This document shows positions 1 through 5,727 of a DNA stretch of 6,427 nucleotides, piece after piece. Numbering within the stretch: position 1 is the first letter of the stretch; every line of letters starts with the position of its first letter. Source of the DNA: Acidobacteriota bacterium (GTDB lineage: Bacteria > Acidobacteriota > UBA6911 > RPQK01 > JADFOI01). The stretch spans positions 1-6,427 of the forward strand of contig JACZQQ010000155.1 in the NCBI GenBank assembly GCA_022545645.1, given 5' to 3'. Below the pieces are notes generated by a model. The model was not told the origin of the DNA. It worked only from the letters and a program-made list of their open reading frames with translations, and did no database searches. Made by a program: the position numbers and the translations under genes.

Positions 1-1
1 C

Positions 2-463
2 TTTGCCCAGTTCGTGACCTTGACGCCATTTCCCGGAACGGTGGATTTCCTGCGCTGGGAAAAGAGTATGGAGGACGACCCCACCCGGATTGAAGGCTAT
101 CCTCTGACCCGATACTGGCTCATTCCCAGGCCGGTTCGACCGAGGCTGCTTCTGCCCCATCCGGAGATGTCCCCCGAGGAGATCCGCCAGAACACCCAAG
201 GGGTGTGGGACCGTTTTTATTCCATGTCGTCGATTTGGCGTCGATCCCGCGTGACGCCGACCCTGCGCTCCCGGCTTGCCTTTGTGTTGCTTTCAAAGCT
301 CTACCGGCAAATGTACGCCGGCACCGGCCTGGCCACCGATAGTGCCCGGATGAGCAAGGCAGTCAATTGGGCGTCGTGGGTGGCCAAGCCGCTTCGAAGA
401 TTATTTCAGTCGGCACCCATGCCGGAGCTGCAGGTTCCTGGCCCCAGTTCTTCAGTACGATAG
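2..463 (+). CDS. C-terminal part of a B12-binding-type radical SAM protein (5' end outside window)
   Basis: The reading frame is open to the left edge. The first visible residues are FAQFVTLTPFPGT, so the GTG at 14 is not a credible start. The TPFPGT motif is typical of the late radical-SAM barrel in proteins with an N-terminal cobalamin-binding domain. It is followed by a family-like tail: YPLTRYWLIP, TQGVWDRFYS, and a basic stretch with KLYRQMYAGTG. Neither the CxxxCxxC cluster nor the B12 domain is in the window, so catalysis cannot be checked. From memory, this tail resembles radical SAM proteins that act on lipids, including hopanoid-associated ones such as the HpnR/HpnJ groups. That is a resemblance only, so no symbol is given. 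The TAG stop lies 21 bp from the stop of the converging phosphoesterase gene. I am fairly sure of the broad family and unsure of the substrate. Confidence 0.72.
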   Translation, partial: FAQFVTLTPFPGTVDFLRWEKSMEDDPTRIEGYPLTRYWLIPRPVRPRLLLPHPEMSPEEIRQNTQGVWDRFYSMSSIWRRSRVTPTLRSRLAFVLLSKLYRQMYAGTGLATDSARMSKAVNWASWVAKPLRRLFQSAPMPELQVPGPSSSVR

Positions 464-464
464 C

Positions 465-484
465 CATTGCCTGGCCCGGCAAGG
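465..484. terminator. Weak stem-loop between convergent genes
   Basis: The 21-bp gap between the two convergent stop codons holds a short inverted repeat, TTGCC (467-471) and GGCAA (478-482), with a 6-nt loop. It sits where a shared bidirectional terminator would be expected. There is no T-tract on either side, so intrinsic termination is uncertain and the call rests mainly on position. Confidence 0.22.
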
Positions 485-1339
485 TCAGGAGCGAGACACT
501 AACGTTATCTCGGTGACTTCGGGCCGACAATTAAAGCGCACGGGTGGGCGGGTCACGCCAATGCCGCGGTTGGTGTACAACCACATGTCTTGAACGCGAT
601 AAAGACCCTGATCATATCTTCTGCCGTAACGAGGCAAAACGGGAGCGCCAATGCCGGGCAATCGCACCTGGCCTCCGTGACTGTGTCCTGACAGCTGAAG
701 GGAGATGCGGCCATCGGCACTGAAGGTGTCGGCAAAATCGGGTTCATGCATGAGCAGGATGGTGGGCACGTCCTGAGGTTGCTTCTCCAGAGCCTGGGAG
801 AGATCAGAGCGACGCACCCAGCCGTCATCCAGACCCGCCAGATAAATTCTGTCCTTCCCCCGGCTCAGGGTGAGGCCGGAGTTGTTGAGAACAGGCAAGC
901 CGGACTCCTCCAAGGCTCTGCGGACGATTGTTGCGCCTTTCCAATGATCGTGATTCCCCAAGATGGAAAAGACGCCATGTGGGGCATTGAGTTGTGCAAG
1001 AACCGGAGCCAATTCGAAAATCGAATCGGCCTCATCGAGCACATAATCTCCTAAAAGGGCGACCAGGTCAGGCTTGAGATCATTGGCCATGTCCACCGCC
1101 CGTCGGATGAGTTCGATCTCGGTATGGGGACAGAGATGGAAATCACGCGGAAGGGCGATTTTGAATCCCTCGAACGAGTATCCCAAATTTTTCGCCGGAA
1201 TGGTGACCCTCTCAAGTTGCAGCCAGTGGGTCTCGATTCGAAAGCTGTATTGAGAGGTGCTCAGGGCAGCAACACCGGAACCCAGCACGGTGTATCCGAA
1301 CATTTTCAGGAGGGTCCTTCGACTTTTCTTGTCTGACAT
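485..1339 (-). CDS. Tat-exported metallophosphoesterase, YaeI-like
   Basis: A 284-residue calcineurin-like phosphoesterase, a normal length for the YaeI/YkuE group. These are usually exported or membrane-associated phosphodiesterases that bind two metal ions. Residues 6-12 read SRRTLLK, close to the twin-arginine consensus SRRxFLK, followed by a hydrophobic stretch (about 14-27); no clear AxA cleavage site is seen, so it may stay anchored. The metal-site motifs occur in order: D66-x-H68, GD at 97-98, GNHDH at 128-132, H198 in MHEPD, and GHSHGG at 218-223. The C-terminal NRGIGVTRPPVRF is typical of the family. The first motif reads PRDFH instead of the usual SDxH, but both ligands remain. An in-frame TGA two codons upstream of the ATG at 1339 fixes the start; the ribosome binding site is weak. 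Lipid A or other envelope phosphodiester substrates are possible but not shown. Confidence 0.9.
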   Translation of the reverse strand: MSDKKSRRTLLKMFGYTVLGSGVAALSTSQYSFRIETHWLQLERVTIPAKNLGYSFEGFKIALPRDFHLCPHTEIELIRRAVDMANDLKPDLVALLGDYVLDEADSIFELAPVLAQLNAPHGVFSILGNHDHWKGATIVRRALEESGLPVLNNSGLTLSRGKDRIYLAGLDDGWVRRSDLSQALEKQPQDVPTILLMHEPDFADTFSADGRISLQLSGHSHGGQVRLPGIGAPVLPRYGRRYDQGLYRVQDMWLYTNRGIGVTRPPVRFNCRPEVTEITLVSRS

Positions 1340-1363
1340 TCTTCAGTCGCGCTGAAAGATATC

Positions 1364-1392
1364 ACCATAGCTGCTGCCCTTCAAGGTATCAA
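1364..1392 (-). promoter_or_regulatory. Sigma70-like promoter for the metallophosphoesterase gene
   Basis: Reading the minus strand, TTGATA (1392-1387, five of six matches to TTGACA) is followed after exactly 17 nt by TATGGT (1369-1364, four of six matches to TATAAT). This predicts a transcript start near 1357 and a leader of roughly 18 nt before the ATG at 1339. Spacing and position are good, but promoter calls from sequence alone are uncertain and the host's consensus is unknown. Confidence 0.45.
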
Positions 1393-1409
1393 CGGAGGAC
1401 GGCCCTCCG
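1393..1409. promoter_or_regulatory. GC-rich inverted repeat abutting the -35 box
   Basis: CGGAGG (1393-1398) and CCTCCG (1404-1409) form a perfect 6-bp inverted repeat around a 5-nt centre. It lies immediately upstream of the proposed -35 box of the phosphoesterase gene and about 190 bp downstream of the end of the TPR gene. It could be the terminator of the operon upstream, although only two T residues follow the stem on the minus strand. It could also be a regulator-binding site next to the promoter. The sequence does not decide between these. Confidence 0.35.
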
Positions 1410-1528
1410 CTCAGCTGGAGTGGGTGGGGACCTCGCTCGTTTCGTCCATCTCCTTGCCCAACTCTACGGTTGCCCTGAAGGGTTCCACGGAAGGGGCCCA
1501 ATTCGCCACGGCACACAACTGATCATCC

Positions 1529-1552
1529 CACTCGTGCTTTCGTGAAGTCGTG
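1529..1552 (+). repeat. Three-unit array of an 8-bp TCGTG repeat
   Basis: Three consecutive octamers fit NNNTCGTG: CACTCGTG (1529-1536), CTTTCGTG (1537-1544) and AAGTCGTG (1545-1552). The same period and core occur, in the same orientation, in the longer array at 5549-5604. The rest of the 261-bp gap 1340-1600 has no supportable gene; apart from the promoter and inverted repeat noted separately, I see nothing else in it. Confidence 0.6.
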
Positions 1553-1600
1553 AGTTTACACGGTGGTGAAGGTGCTGCTCACTGGGTTTACGACCCGTGT

Positions 1601-1915
1601 TTACTCAGGCTGCTCTGCAGTTTTGGCCTTGGCCCCCATCTCCTCGGCCTCCGGAACCATGCCCTTGGCGTTGTAGATCATGGAGAGGCTGGTGTAAGCG
1701 AGAGGGTTGGAGGGTTCCTGGTCCCGAAAACGTTTGCCGTATTCCAGCGCCTGATCGAGATCCCCGTGATGGTAGTAGCACATGGTCAGGGCATGTAAGG
1801 CATCTCCGAATTCCGGATTTGCTTCAACGGCCTGTTTTAACTCCTCGATGGCAAGTTCAAGTTGATCCTCGGCAAAATGCTCCATTCCTTTTTCGTAATG
1901 CTCTTCATGCGACAT
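1601..1915 (-). CDS. Small TPR-repeat protein
   Basis: A 104-residue protein made almost entirely of three tetratricopeptide repeats at the standard 34-residue period, about residues 3-36, 37-70 and 71-104. Consensus positions line up across the copies: G10, A22 and P34 in the first; Y47, A56 and P68 in the second; Y81 and A90 in the third. There is no signal peptide, membrane segment or fused domain, so it is probably a cytoplasmic protein-protein interaction module. It starts 15 bp after the stop of the M16 Arg/Tyr subunit, with a GAGAAG ribosome-binding-like sequence in that gap, and is the last gene of the operon. A helper or scaffold role for the peptidase pair is inferred from position only. 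The protein ends at Q102-P-E just after the third repeat, so no capping helix is evident. Confidence 0.85.
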   Translation of the reverse strand: MSHEEHYEKGMEHFAEDQLELAIEELKQAVEANPEFGDALHALTMCYYHHGDLDQALEYGKRFRDQEPSNPLAYTSLSMIYNAKGMVPEAEEMGAKAKTAEQPE

Positions 1916-1930
1916 AGGCTTCTCGATCGA

Positions 1931-3280
1931 TTATAGGGGAGTGCCGTGGACATCGTAAACACGAAGCTCGCCGATCCCTCGGAGCTCCTTTTCCACGCTC
2001 TCCCGGTCCCCAACAACGGTCACCACCACTCGGTCCGGATCAAAAAAGCGCCTGGCTATTTCCACTACCTTCTCTGACGTTACACCCCGAACTTCGGGAA
2101 TGAAGTTCTTGTAAAAGTCAGCCGGTAGTTCATGAATCCGGCGGTCGAGTTCCAGAACGCCGATGGAAGCCGACGTCTCCATTTGGCGGATAAAGCTCCC
2201 GATGAGCTCCTGTTGACAGCGCTCCAGTTCTTTTTCTTCAGGGAGCCGCTCACCCAGGCCCTCCAGCTCCTTGAAAATCTCTTCGATCGACTCCCGGGTG
2301 ACTTCCGTTTTGACACTAGCCCCGACCATATAAAGGCCATCGTGGCGATAGCTCTTCAGTCGACTGTAGGCCCCATAAGTGTAGCCTTTCTGTTCACGAA
2401 GGTTGAGAAAGAGGCGAGCACTTGCTCCACCTCCCAGAACCTGATTGGTAACCTTGAGGGCTATGGCCTCGGGATCTGCTTTAGGGAGCGTTCGACCGGC
2501 CACCAGAATCTGTGACTGGACGGAATGGGGACGGTGGATCAGGCAGACCAACCGTCCCTCGATGTCGGCTGGCCGTGGATAGCTGATCGAAGGCGTTTCT
2601 CCGTTAGCCCAGCTTCCCAGAAAACGGTTTCCCAGTTCCATGGCCCGATTCCCATCGAAAGGCCCGGCCATCAGAAGATGGGCGTTTCCCGGGCCGTAAT
2701 GAAGCCGATAGGTCTCTTGGACCGATTCTCTCTGAGTTTTCTCCAGATGCTCGGGAGTCATGCTGACTTTGGCATAGGGATGGTTGGGATAGAAGATCTT
2801 GAAGGTGCGTTCGTTAGCCAGGAAGTTGGGTTGCGAGCGCTGAGCAATCAGATGACTCTTCCACCGAACCTTCGTCTTCGCTAACTCCTCATCGGGGAAA
2901 TTCGCATTGGAAACCATATCGGTAAGAAGCTCGAATGCAGGCTCCAGCTGGTCTTCAAGAAAGGTCATGGAGAGGAAACTGTGCTCCATCAGGACTTCAC
3001 TCTCGTATTCAATAGCCCGCCGATCGACGAAATCGGAGATGTCCTGGGCCGAGCGGGAGTGAGTACCATTTTTGACCATTTCCACGGCCAGTGAGACCAG
3101 AGCCAGATTGTCATCCGGATTACAAACTCGCCCTGCGGGTAACACCAGCGTCAAAAACATCTGGGGAAGGCGATCATCCGGAACCACCAGAATTCGGAGT
3201 CCGTTGGAGAGCTGCTGCTCAGGGATTTCCGGATAAGAGATGTTTTTCTCAGTGCCTGGGGGTGGAGCTTTTTTCGTCAT
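1931..3280 (-). CDS. M16 peptidase subunit with Arg/Tyr pair, no zinc motif
   Basis: A 449-residue protein with two M16 (insulinase/pitrilysin, MPP-like) half-domains, about 20-230 and 235-445. Where active members have HxxEH, this one reads S-L-A-V-E at 63-67, so all three key motif residues are lost and the subunit cannot bind catalytic zinc in the usual way. The second half keeps the substrate-binding pair: R295 and Y302 within LREQKGYTYG. M16B pairs with this division of labour are known, for example SPH2681/SPH2682 of Sphingomonas. The catalytic partner is encoded 65 bp upstream. A ribosome binding site AAGGG lies 6 nt before the ATG at 3280. No clear signal peptide is seen: the N-terminus (MTKKAPPPGTEK) is hydrophilic. 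The expected role is a partner that helps hold peptide substrates in the closed chamber. Confidence 0.92.
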   Translation of the reverse strand: MTKKAPPPGTEKNISYPEIPEQQLSNGLRILVVPDDRLPQMFLTLVLPAGRVCNPDDNLALVSLAVEMVKNGTHSRSAQDISDFVDRRAIEYESEVLMEHSFLSMTFLEDQLEPAFELLTDMVSNANFPDEELAKTKVRWKSHLIAQRSQPNFLANERTFKIFYPNHPYAKVSMTPEHLEKTQRESVQETYRLHYGPGNAHLLMAGPFDGNRAMELGNRFLGSWANGETPSISYPRPADIEGRLVCLIHRPHSVQSQILVAGRTLPKADPEAIALKVTNQVLGGGASARLFLNLREQKGYTYGAYSRLKSYRHDGLYMVGASVKTEVTRESIEEIFKELEGLGERLPEEKELERCQQELIGSFIRQMETSASIGVLELDRRIHELPADFYKNFIPEVRGVTSEKVVEIARRFFDPDRVVVTVVGDRESVEKELRGIGELRVYDVHGTPL

Positions 3281-3345
3281 GGGCAGCCCTTATCGCTGAT
3301 CGGGGAAAAACAGACCGCAGGCCACAGACCCTCTGTCTCCTGTTC

Positions 3346-4620
3346 TCATTGGCCATTTTCCCCTGGCTCCACGAAGATCAAAGTCCGATTCTGTGAGGTG
3401 AAGATCTTTTGGGAGGCTTGCAGTATATCGTCCTCGGTAACGGCCAGGTAACGATCCAGTTCGTGGTTGATCCTCTTGGGATCGTCCAAAAAGAGAGCGT
3501 AGTGGGCCAGGAGCTCTCCGATTCGCGCCACTTTGGCCAGCTGCTCCACAAAGCGGAAGGCGATCTGATTTTTCGCTTTCTCGATCTCCTGGGCTGGAAT
3601 CTTTTCTTCTTGAACCCTCTTCAACTCCTGGTCTACGGCCTTTAAAACCTGATCGACATCCACGGTGCTCTGAACCTGGAACCAGATAAAGAACAGTTCC
3701 GGTCCCTTATATTGGTTCGGTCCTACCGAAAGGCTGGTGACCCAGTTGTTGTGGTAGATGAGTTTTCGGTGAAGCCGCGAGGATTCTCCGTGAGAGAGAA
3801 TGACTCCCAGCACCGACAGGGCATAAAACTCCGGGGAACCCAAAGCGGGCATGTGATAGCCGGCATAAACGGCGGGCAGGACGGCCAGTGGATCCGTCAT
3901 CCTTTCGATTTTTTCCGCAGTCTGCTCCGGCTCCTCCAAATCGGGCAGCTCGGGATGGGTCTGGTCGCTGAGGTCACCAAAGTACTGCTCGACTTTCTTC
4001 AATGCCTTCCCATCATCACCCGTGTCTCCCGAGAGTACCAGCGTCGCATTGCCGGGTCCGTAATAGGTCTGATGAAACTTTGCCGCGTCCTCCAATGTGG
4101 AGTTCTCCAGATCCTCCACGGCGCCGATGATGGGATGAGCGTAGGACCAGTTTTCGTAAGCCAGCTGCTCAAATTTCAAGGTAGCCAGTCCGTAGGGCCG
4201 ATTGTCATAACTTTGCTTCTTCTCTTCAATGACCGTTTGAAGCTGATTCTCGAAGTTCTCTTCCGTTACATTCAACGATCTCATCCGGTCCGACTCGAGC
4301 CACAAGGCCAACTCCAGATAGTGAGAGGGCACGGTCTCGTAATAGTTTGTCCTGTCCTTACTGGTTGTGGCATTCCAACGGCCTCCGGCGTTGTCGATAT
4401 AACCCCCGTGCTCGTTTTTGGCCACATTTTCTGACCCTTGAAACATCATATGCTCGAACAGATGGGCAAACCCGGAAAGCCCCGGCGTTTCGTAGCTGGA
4501 TCCCACCCGATAGTGAATGCTCAAGTGAACCAGGGGAACTCGAGTGTCCTGATGCAACAGGACCTGCAGTCCATTTTGTAGTCGATGTTCTTCAAATTCA
4601 ATGCGGGGTGTTTTGAGCAT
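3346..4620 (-). CDS. M16 zinc metallopeptidase, catalytic subunit
   Basis: A 424-residue M16B-type peptidase. The inverted zinc motif is intact as H53-L-F-E56-H57 within GFAHLFEHMMFQGS. The likely third zinc ligand is E133, 76 residues after H57, in VIEEKKQSYDNRPYG. The second M16 domain covers about 185-415. At the Arg/Tyr position the sequence reads RKLIYHNNWVTS, giving I288 and T295 instead of Arg and Tyr, exactly the pair kept by the neighbouring subunit. This indicates an obligate heteromeric enzyme that degrades short unfolded peptides. The N-terminus MLKTPRIEF has no signal peptide, so cytoplasmic action is most likely, although related proteins are sometimes periplasmic. A strong AAGGAAAG lies 5 nt before the ATG at 4620. 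It follows the SDR gene by 33 bp. Confidence 0.94.
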   Translation of the reverse strand: MLKTPRIEFEEHRLQNGLQVLLHQDTRVPLVHLSIHYRVGSSYETPGLSGFAHLFEHMMFQGSENVAKNEHGGYIDNAGGRWNATTSKDRTNYYETVPSHYLELALWLESDRMRSLNVTEENFENQLQTVIEEKKQSYDNRPYGLATLKFEQLAYENWSYAHPIIGAVEDLENSTLEDAAKFHQTYYGPGNATLVLSGDTGDDGKALKKVEQYFGDLSDQTHPELPDLEEPEQTAEKIERMTDPLAVLPAVYAGYHMPALGSPEFYALSVLGVILSHGESSRLHRKLIYHNNWVTSLSVGPNQYKGPELFFIWFQVQSTVDVDQVLKAVDQELKRVQEEKIPAQEIEKAKNQIAFRFVEQLAKVARIGELLAHYALFLDDPKRINHELDRYLAVTEDDILQASQKIFTSQNRTLIFVEPGENGQ

Positions 4621-4625
4621 TAAAT

Positions 4626-4633
4626 CTTTCCTT
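4626..4633 (-). promoter_or_regulatory. Ribosome binding site of the catalytic M16 gene
   Basis: AAGGAAAG on the minus strand ends 5 nt before the ATG at 4620. It lies inside the 33-bp gap after the SDR stop. It supports this ATG as the start and shows the gene can be translated independently within the operon. Confidence 0.65.
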
Positions 4634-4653
4634 GCATCCGATCGGGCAGGCTG

Positions 4654-5460
4654 CTAACCCGCGATATCTTCTCCCCCATCCACCCGAATCACCGTGCCCG
4701 TCATCCACTGAAGGTAGGGGTGACTCATGGCGACGATTGCCTGGGCCACATCTTTAGGTGTGGTCAAACGCCCGCTGGGATTACAGCGAATGGCGTTCTT
4801 CATGAGTTCTTCATGCCCAGGGATCCCACGCAATGCTGGCGTGTCGGTCACGCCCGCTTGAATCGAGTTCGCGGTGATCCCCTGAGGGGCCAGTTCCAGC
4901 GCAATTTGGCGAATGTGTGATTCCAGAGCAGCTTTGGCGGCTGAAACAGGGCCGTAGTTGGGCCAGACTCGGTGACCACCCGAGCTGGTCATGGCAAAGA
5001 TTTTCGACCCCTCTTCAAACATTTCTCGAGTCATTAATCCCTGCACCCAGTAAACCAGCGAGTGAGCCATAACGTCCGCCGTCATATTCATCTGAGCATC
5101 GGTGACAGGCTTGTCCGAATCGGCCACAAAATAGCGGCCCAGAGTCCCAAAGGCCAATGAGTGCACGAAAACCCGAATGGTGCTGGGGCCGCCTTTCTCT
5201 TTGACGATCTTTTGCATTTCGTCCAGCGCGGACTGGCGCTTGTTGTCGTCTGCTGCGTTGATATTGTAAAAGACGGCTTCTTTTCCGGCAGCCGCGATTT
5301 CCTCACGGACGCGTTCCACGTTGGGCATGGTGGCTCGCCGATCCAGATGCACACCGAAAATGTTCATTCCAGCACCGGCCAGTTCTAGGGCAGTCGCCGC
5401 TCCAAAACCACTGGAGGCACCGAGTATGAGAGCCCAATGGTTTTCCAAGGGATGGGTCAT
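4654..5460 (-). CDS. Enoyl-ACP reductase-like SDR (FabI/FabL type)
   Basis: A 268-residue short-chain dehydrogenase/reductase, the usual length for the family. The Rossmann nucleotide loop is G14-ASS-G18-F-G20. Residues 99-102 read VHSL, matching the VHSI-type signature of FabI. The active-site spacing is Y169 to K176 (YGPVSAAK), i.e. Tyr-x6-Lys, which marks enoyl-ACP reductases and differs from the Tyr-x3-Lys of ordinary SDRs. The C-terminus TGTVIRVDGGEDI is a standard SDR ending. The expected reaction is NAD(P)H-dependent reduction of trans-2-enoyl-ACP in fatty acid elongation. Whether it is the main reductase or a paralogue for another enoyl or keto substrate cannot be told here, so no symbol is given. 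It heads the operon; AGGAAGGA lies 7 nt before the ATG at 5460. Confidence 0.88.
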   Translation of the reverse strand: MTHPLENHWALILGASSGFGAATALELAGAGMNIFGVHLDRRATMPNVERVREEIAAAGKEAVFYNINAADDNKRQSALDEMQKIVKEKGGPSTIRVFVHSLAFGTLGRYFVADSDKPVTDAQMNMTADVMAHSLVYWVQGLMTREMFEEGSKIFAMTSSGGHRVWPNYGPVSAAKAALESHIRQIALELAPQGITANSIQAGVTDTPALRGIPGHEELMKNAIRCNPSGRLTTPKDVAQAIVAMSHPYLQWMTGTVIRVDGGEDIAG

Positions 5461-5467
5461 TCTTATT

Positions 5468-5475
5468 TCCTTCCT
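5468..5475 (-). promoter_or_regulatory. Strong ribosome binding site of the SDR gene
   Basis: AGGAAGGA on the minus strand, 7 nt before the ATG at 5460, is close to an ideal Shine-Dalgarno sequence and settles the start codon. It is among the strongest ribosome binding sites in the window, which fits a highly translated first gene of an operon. Confidence 0.75.
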
Positions 5476-5492
5476 ATTCTTTCAACCGACGT

Positions 5493-5522
5493 ATGATAAC
5501 TGATTGCGCGCTTCGCGCGCAA
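5493..5522 (-). promoter_or_regulatory. Possible promoter of the SDR-M16-TPR operon
   Basis: On the minus strand TATCAT (5498-5493, five of six matches to TATAAT) lies 18 nt downstream of TTGCGC (5522-5517, three of six matches to TTGACA). The transcript would begin near 5486, giving a leader of about 26 nt that carries the AGGAAGGA site. The -35 half is poor and falls in the arm of a perfect hairpin, so either the promoter needs an activator or the true promoter is elsewhere. Confidence 0.3.
5504..5522. repeat. Perfect GC-rich hairpin (8-bp stem, 3-nt loop)
   Basis: TTGCGCGC (5504-5511), TTC, then GCGCGCAA (5515-5522) form a perfect 8-bp stem with a three-base loop. There is no T-run after the stem in either direction, so it does not look like an intrinsic terminator. 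Its 14-bp core, GCGCTTCGCGCGCA (5508-5521), is repeated exactly at 5595-5608, bracketing the octamer array. Confidence 0.7.
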
Positions 5523-5548
5523 AAAGACACCGTCTGGGCGGCTGTGAG

Positions 5549-5604
5549 CCTTCGTGCCTTCGTGCAGTCGTACCTTCGTGCAGTCGTGCTGTCGGCGCTT
5601 CGCG
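5549..5604 (+). repeat. Seven-unit array of the 8-bp TCGTG repeat
   Basis: Seven consecutive octamers share the frame NNNTCGTG: CCTTCGTG (5549), CCTTCGTG (5557), CAGTCGTA (5565), CCTTCGTG (5573), CAGTCGTG (5581), then two decayed units, CTGTCGGC (5589) and GCTTCGCG (5597). CCTTCGTG and CAGTCGT(A/G) alternate in the middle, giving a secondary 16-bp period. The last unit runs into the second copy of the 14-bp GC element at 5595-5608. The array lies upstream of the SDR start and downstream of the THEP1 gene, in a gene-free gap of 267 bp. Confidence 0.75.
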
Positions 5605-5608
5605 CGCA
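5595..5608. repeat. Second exact copy of the 14-bp GC element
   Basis: GCGCTTCGCGCGCA here is identical to 5508-5521, with the copy starts 87 bp apart. The first copy is part of a perfect palindrome; this one has lost the outer left arm. Together they bracket most of the octamer array, so the whole 5504-5608 stretch may be one dispersed intergenic repeat unit. Confidence 0.6.
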
Positions 5609-5626
5609 GAAGGGTTCCAGATTTCA

Positions 5627-5649
5627 AGTTCTGGGACAGGTCCAGAATT
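5627..5649 (-). other. Stem-loop downstream of the THEP1 gene
   Basis: TTCTGG (5629-5634) and CCAGAA (5642-5647) form a perfect 6-bp stem with a 7-nt loop, extendable by one G-T wobble and one A-T pair. No T-tract follows on the minus strand. It may stabilise the 3' end of the THEP1 transcript or may be incidental. Confidence 0.3.
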
Positions 5650-5673
5650 ATGGCGGAAATCCCTGAATTCAAA

Positions 5674-5703
5674 GGAGAATTTTCGGGGCTGGCACCGAAC
5701 TCC
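5674..5703 (-). terminator. Candidate terminator of the THEP1 transcript
   Basis: On the minus strand, 24 bp after the THEP1 stop, GGAG-TTCGG (5703-5695) can pair with CCGAA-(AATT)-CTCC (5686-5674). This is a 9-bp stem with a 4-nt bulge and an 8-nt loop, followed by TTT. The position is right for a terminator, but the bulge and very short T-run make it weak. Confidence 0.3.
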
Positions 5704-5727
5704 CCCACCCCGCTTTCCAACAAGAAC

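Noticed and set aside
14..463. GTG at position 14 as the start of a 149-residue protein
   Set aside because: The frame stays open to the window edge and the residues before it (FAQF) fit the family, so the gene begins outside the window.
3324..3336. Short inverted repeat ACAGA-CCC-TCTGT in the gap between the two M16 genes
   Set aside because: The 5-bp stem cannot be extended and no T-run follows, so it is within what chance gives; the two genes are most likely co-transcribed.
3712..4434. 240-residue plus-strand frame inside the catalytic M16 gene
   Set aside because: It is antisense to a protein with an intact zinc motif and its own ribosome binding site; its translation shows no recognisable domain.
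5504..5522. GC hairpin as an intrinsic terminator
   Set aside because: No T-run follows the stem on either strand; the run of five bases beside it is A on the plus strand, and on the minus strand the T-run precedes the stem.
5549..5604. CRISPR array
   Set aside because: The repeats are 8 bp and contiguous with no unique spacers, and no cas gene is nearby.
5463..5723. 86-residue minus-strand frame ending just before the SDR gene
   Set aside because: It needs a TTG start without a ribosome binding site, and much of it is a translation of the octamer and GC repeats; no family resemblance is seen.
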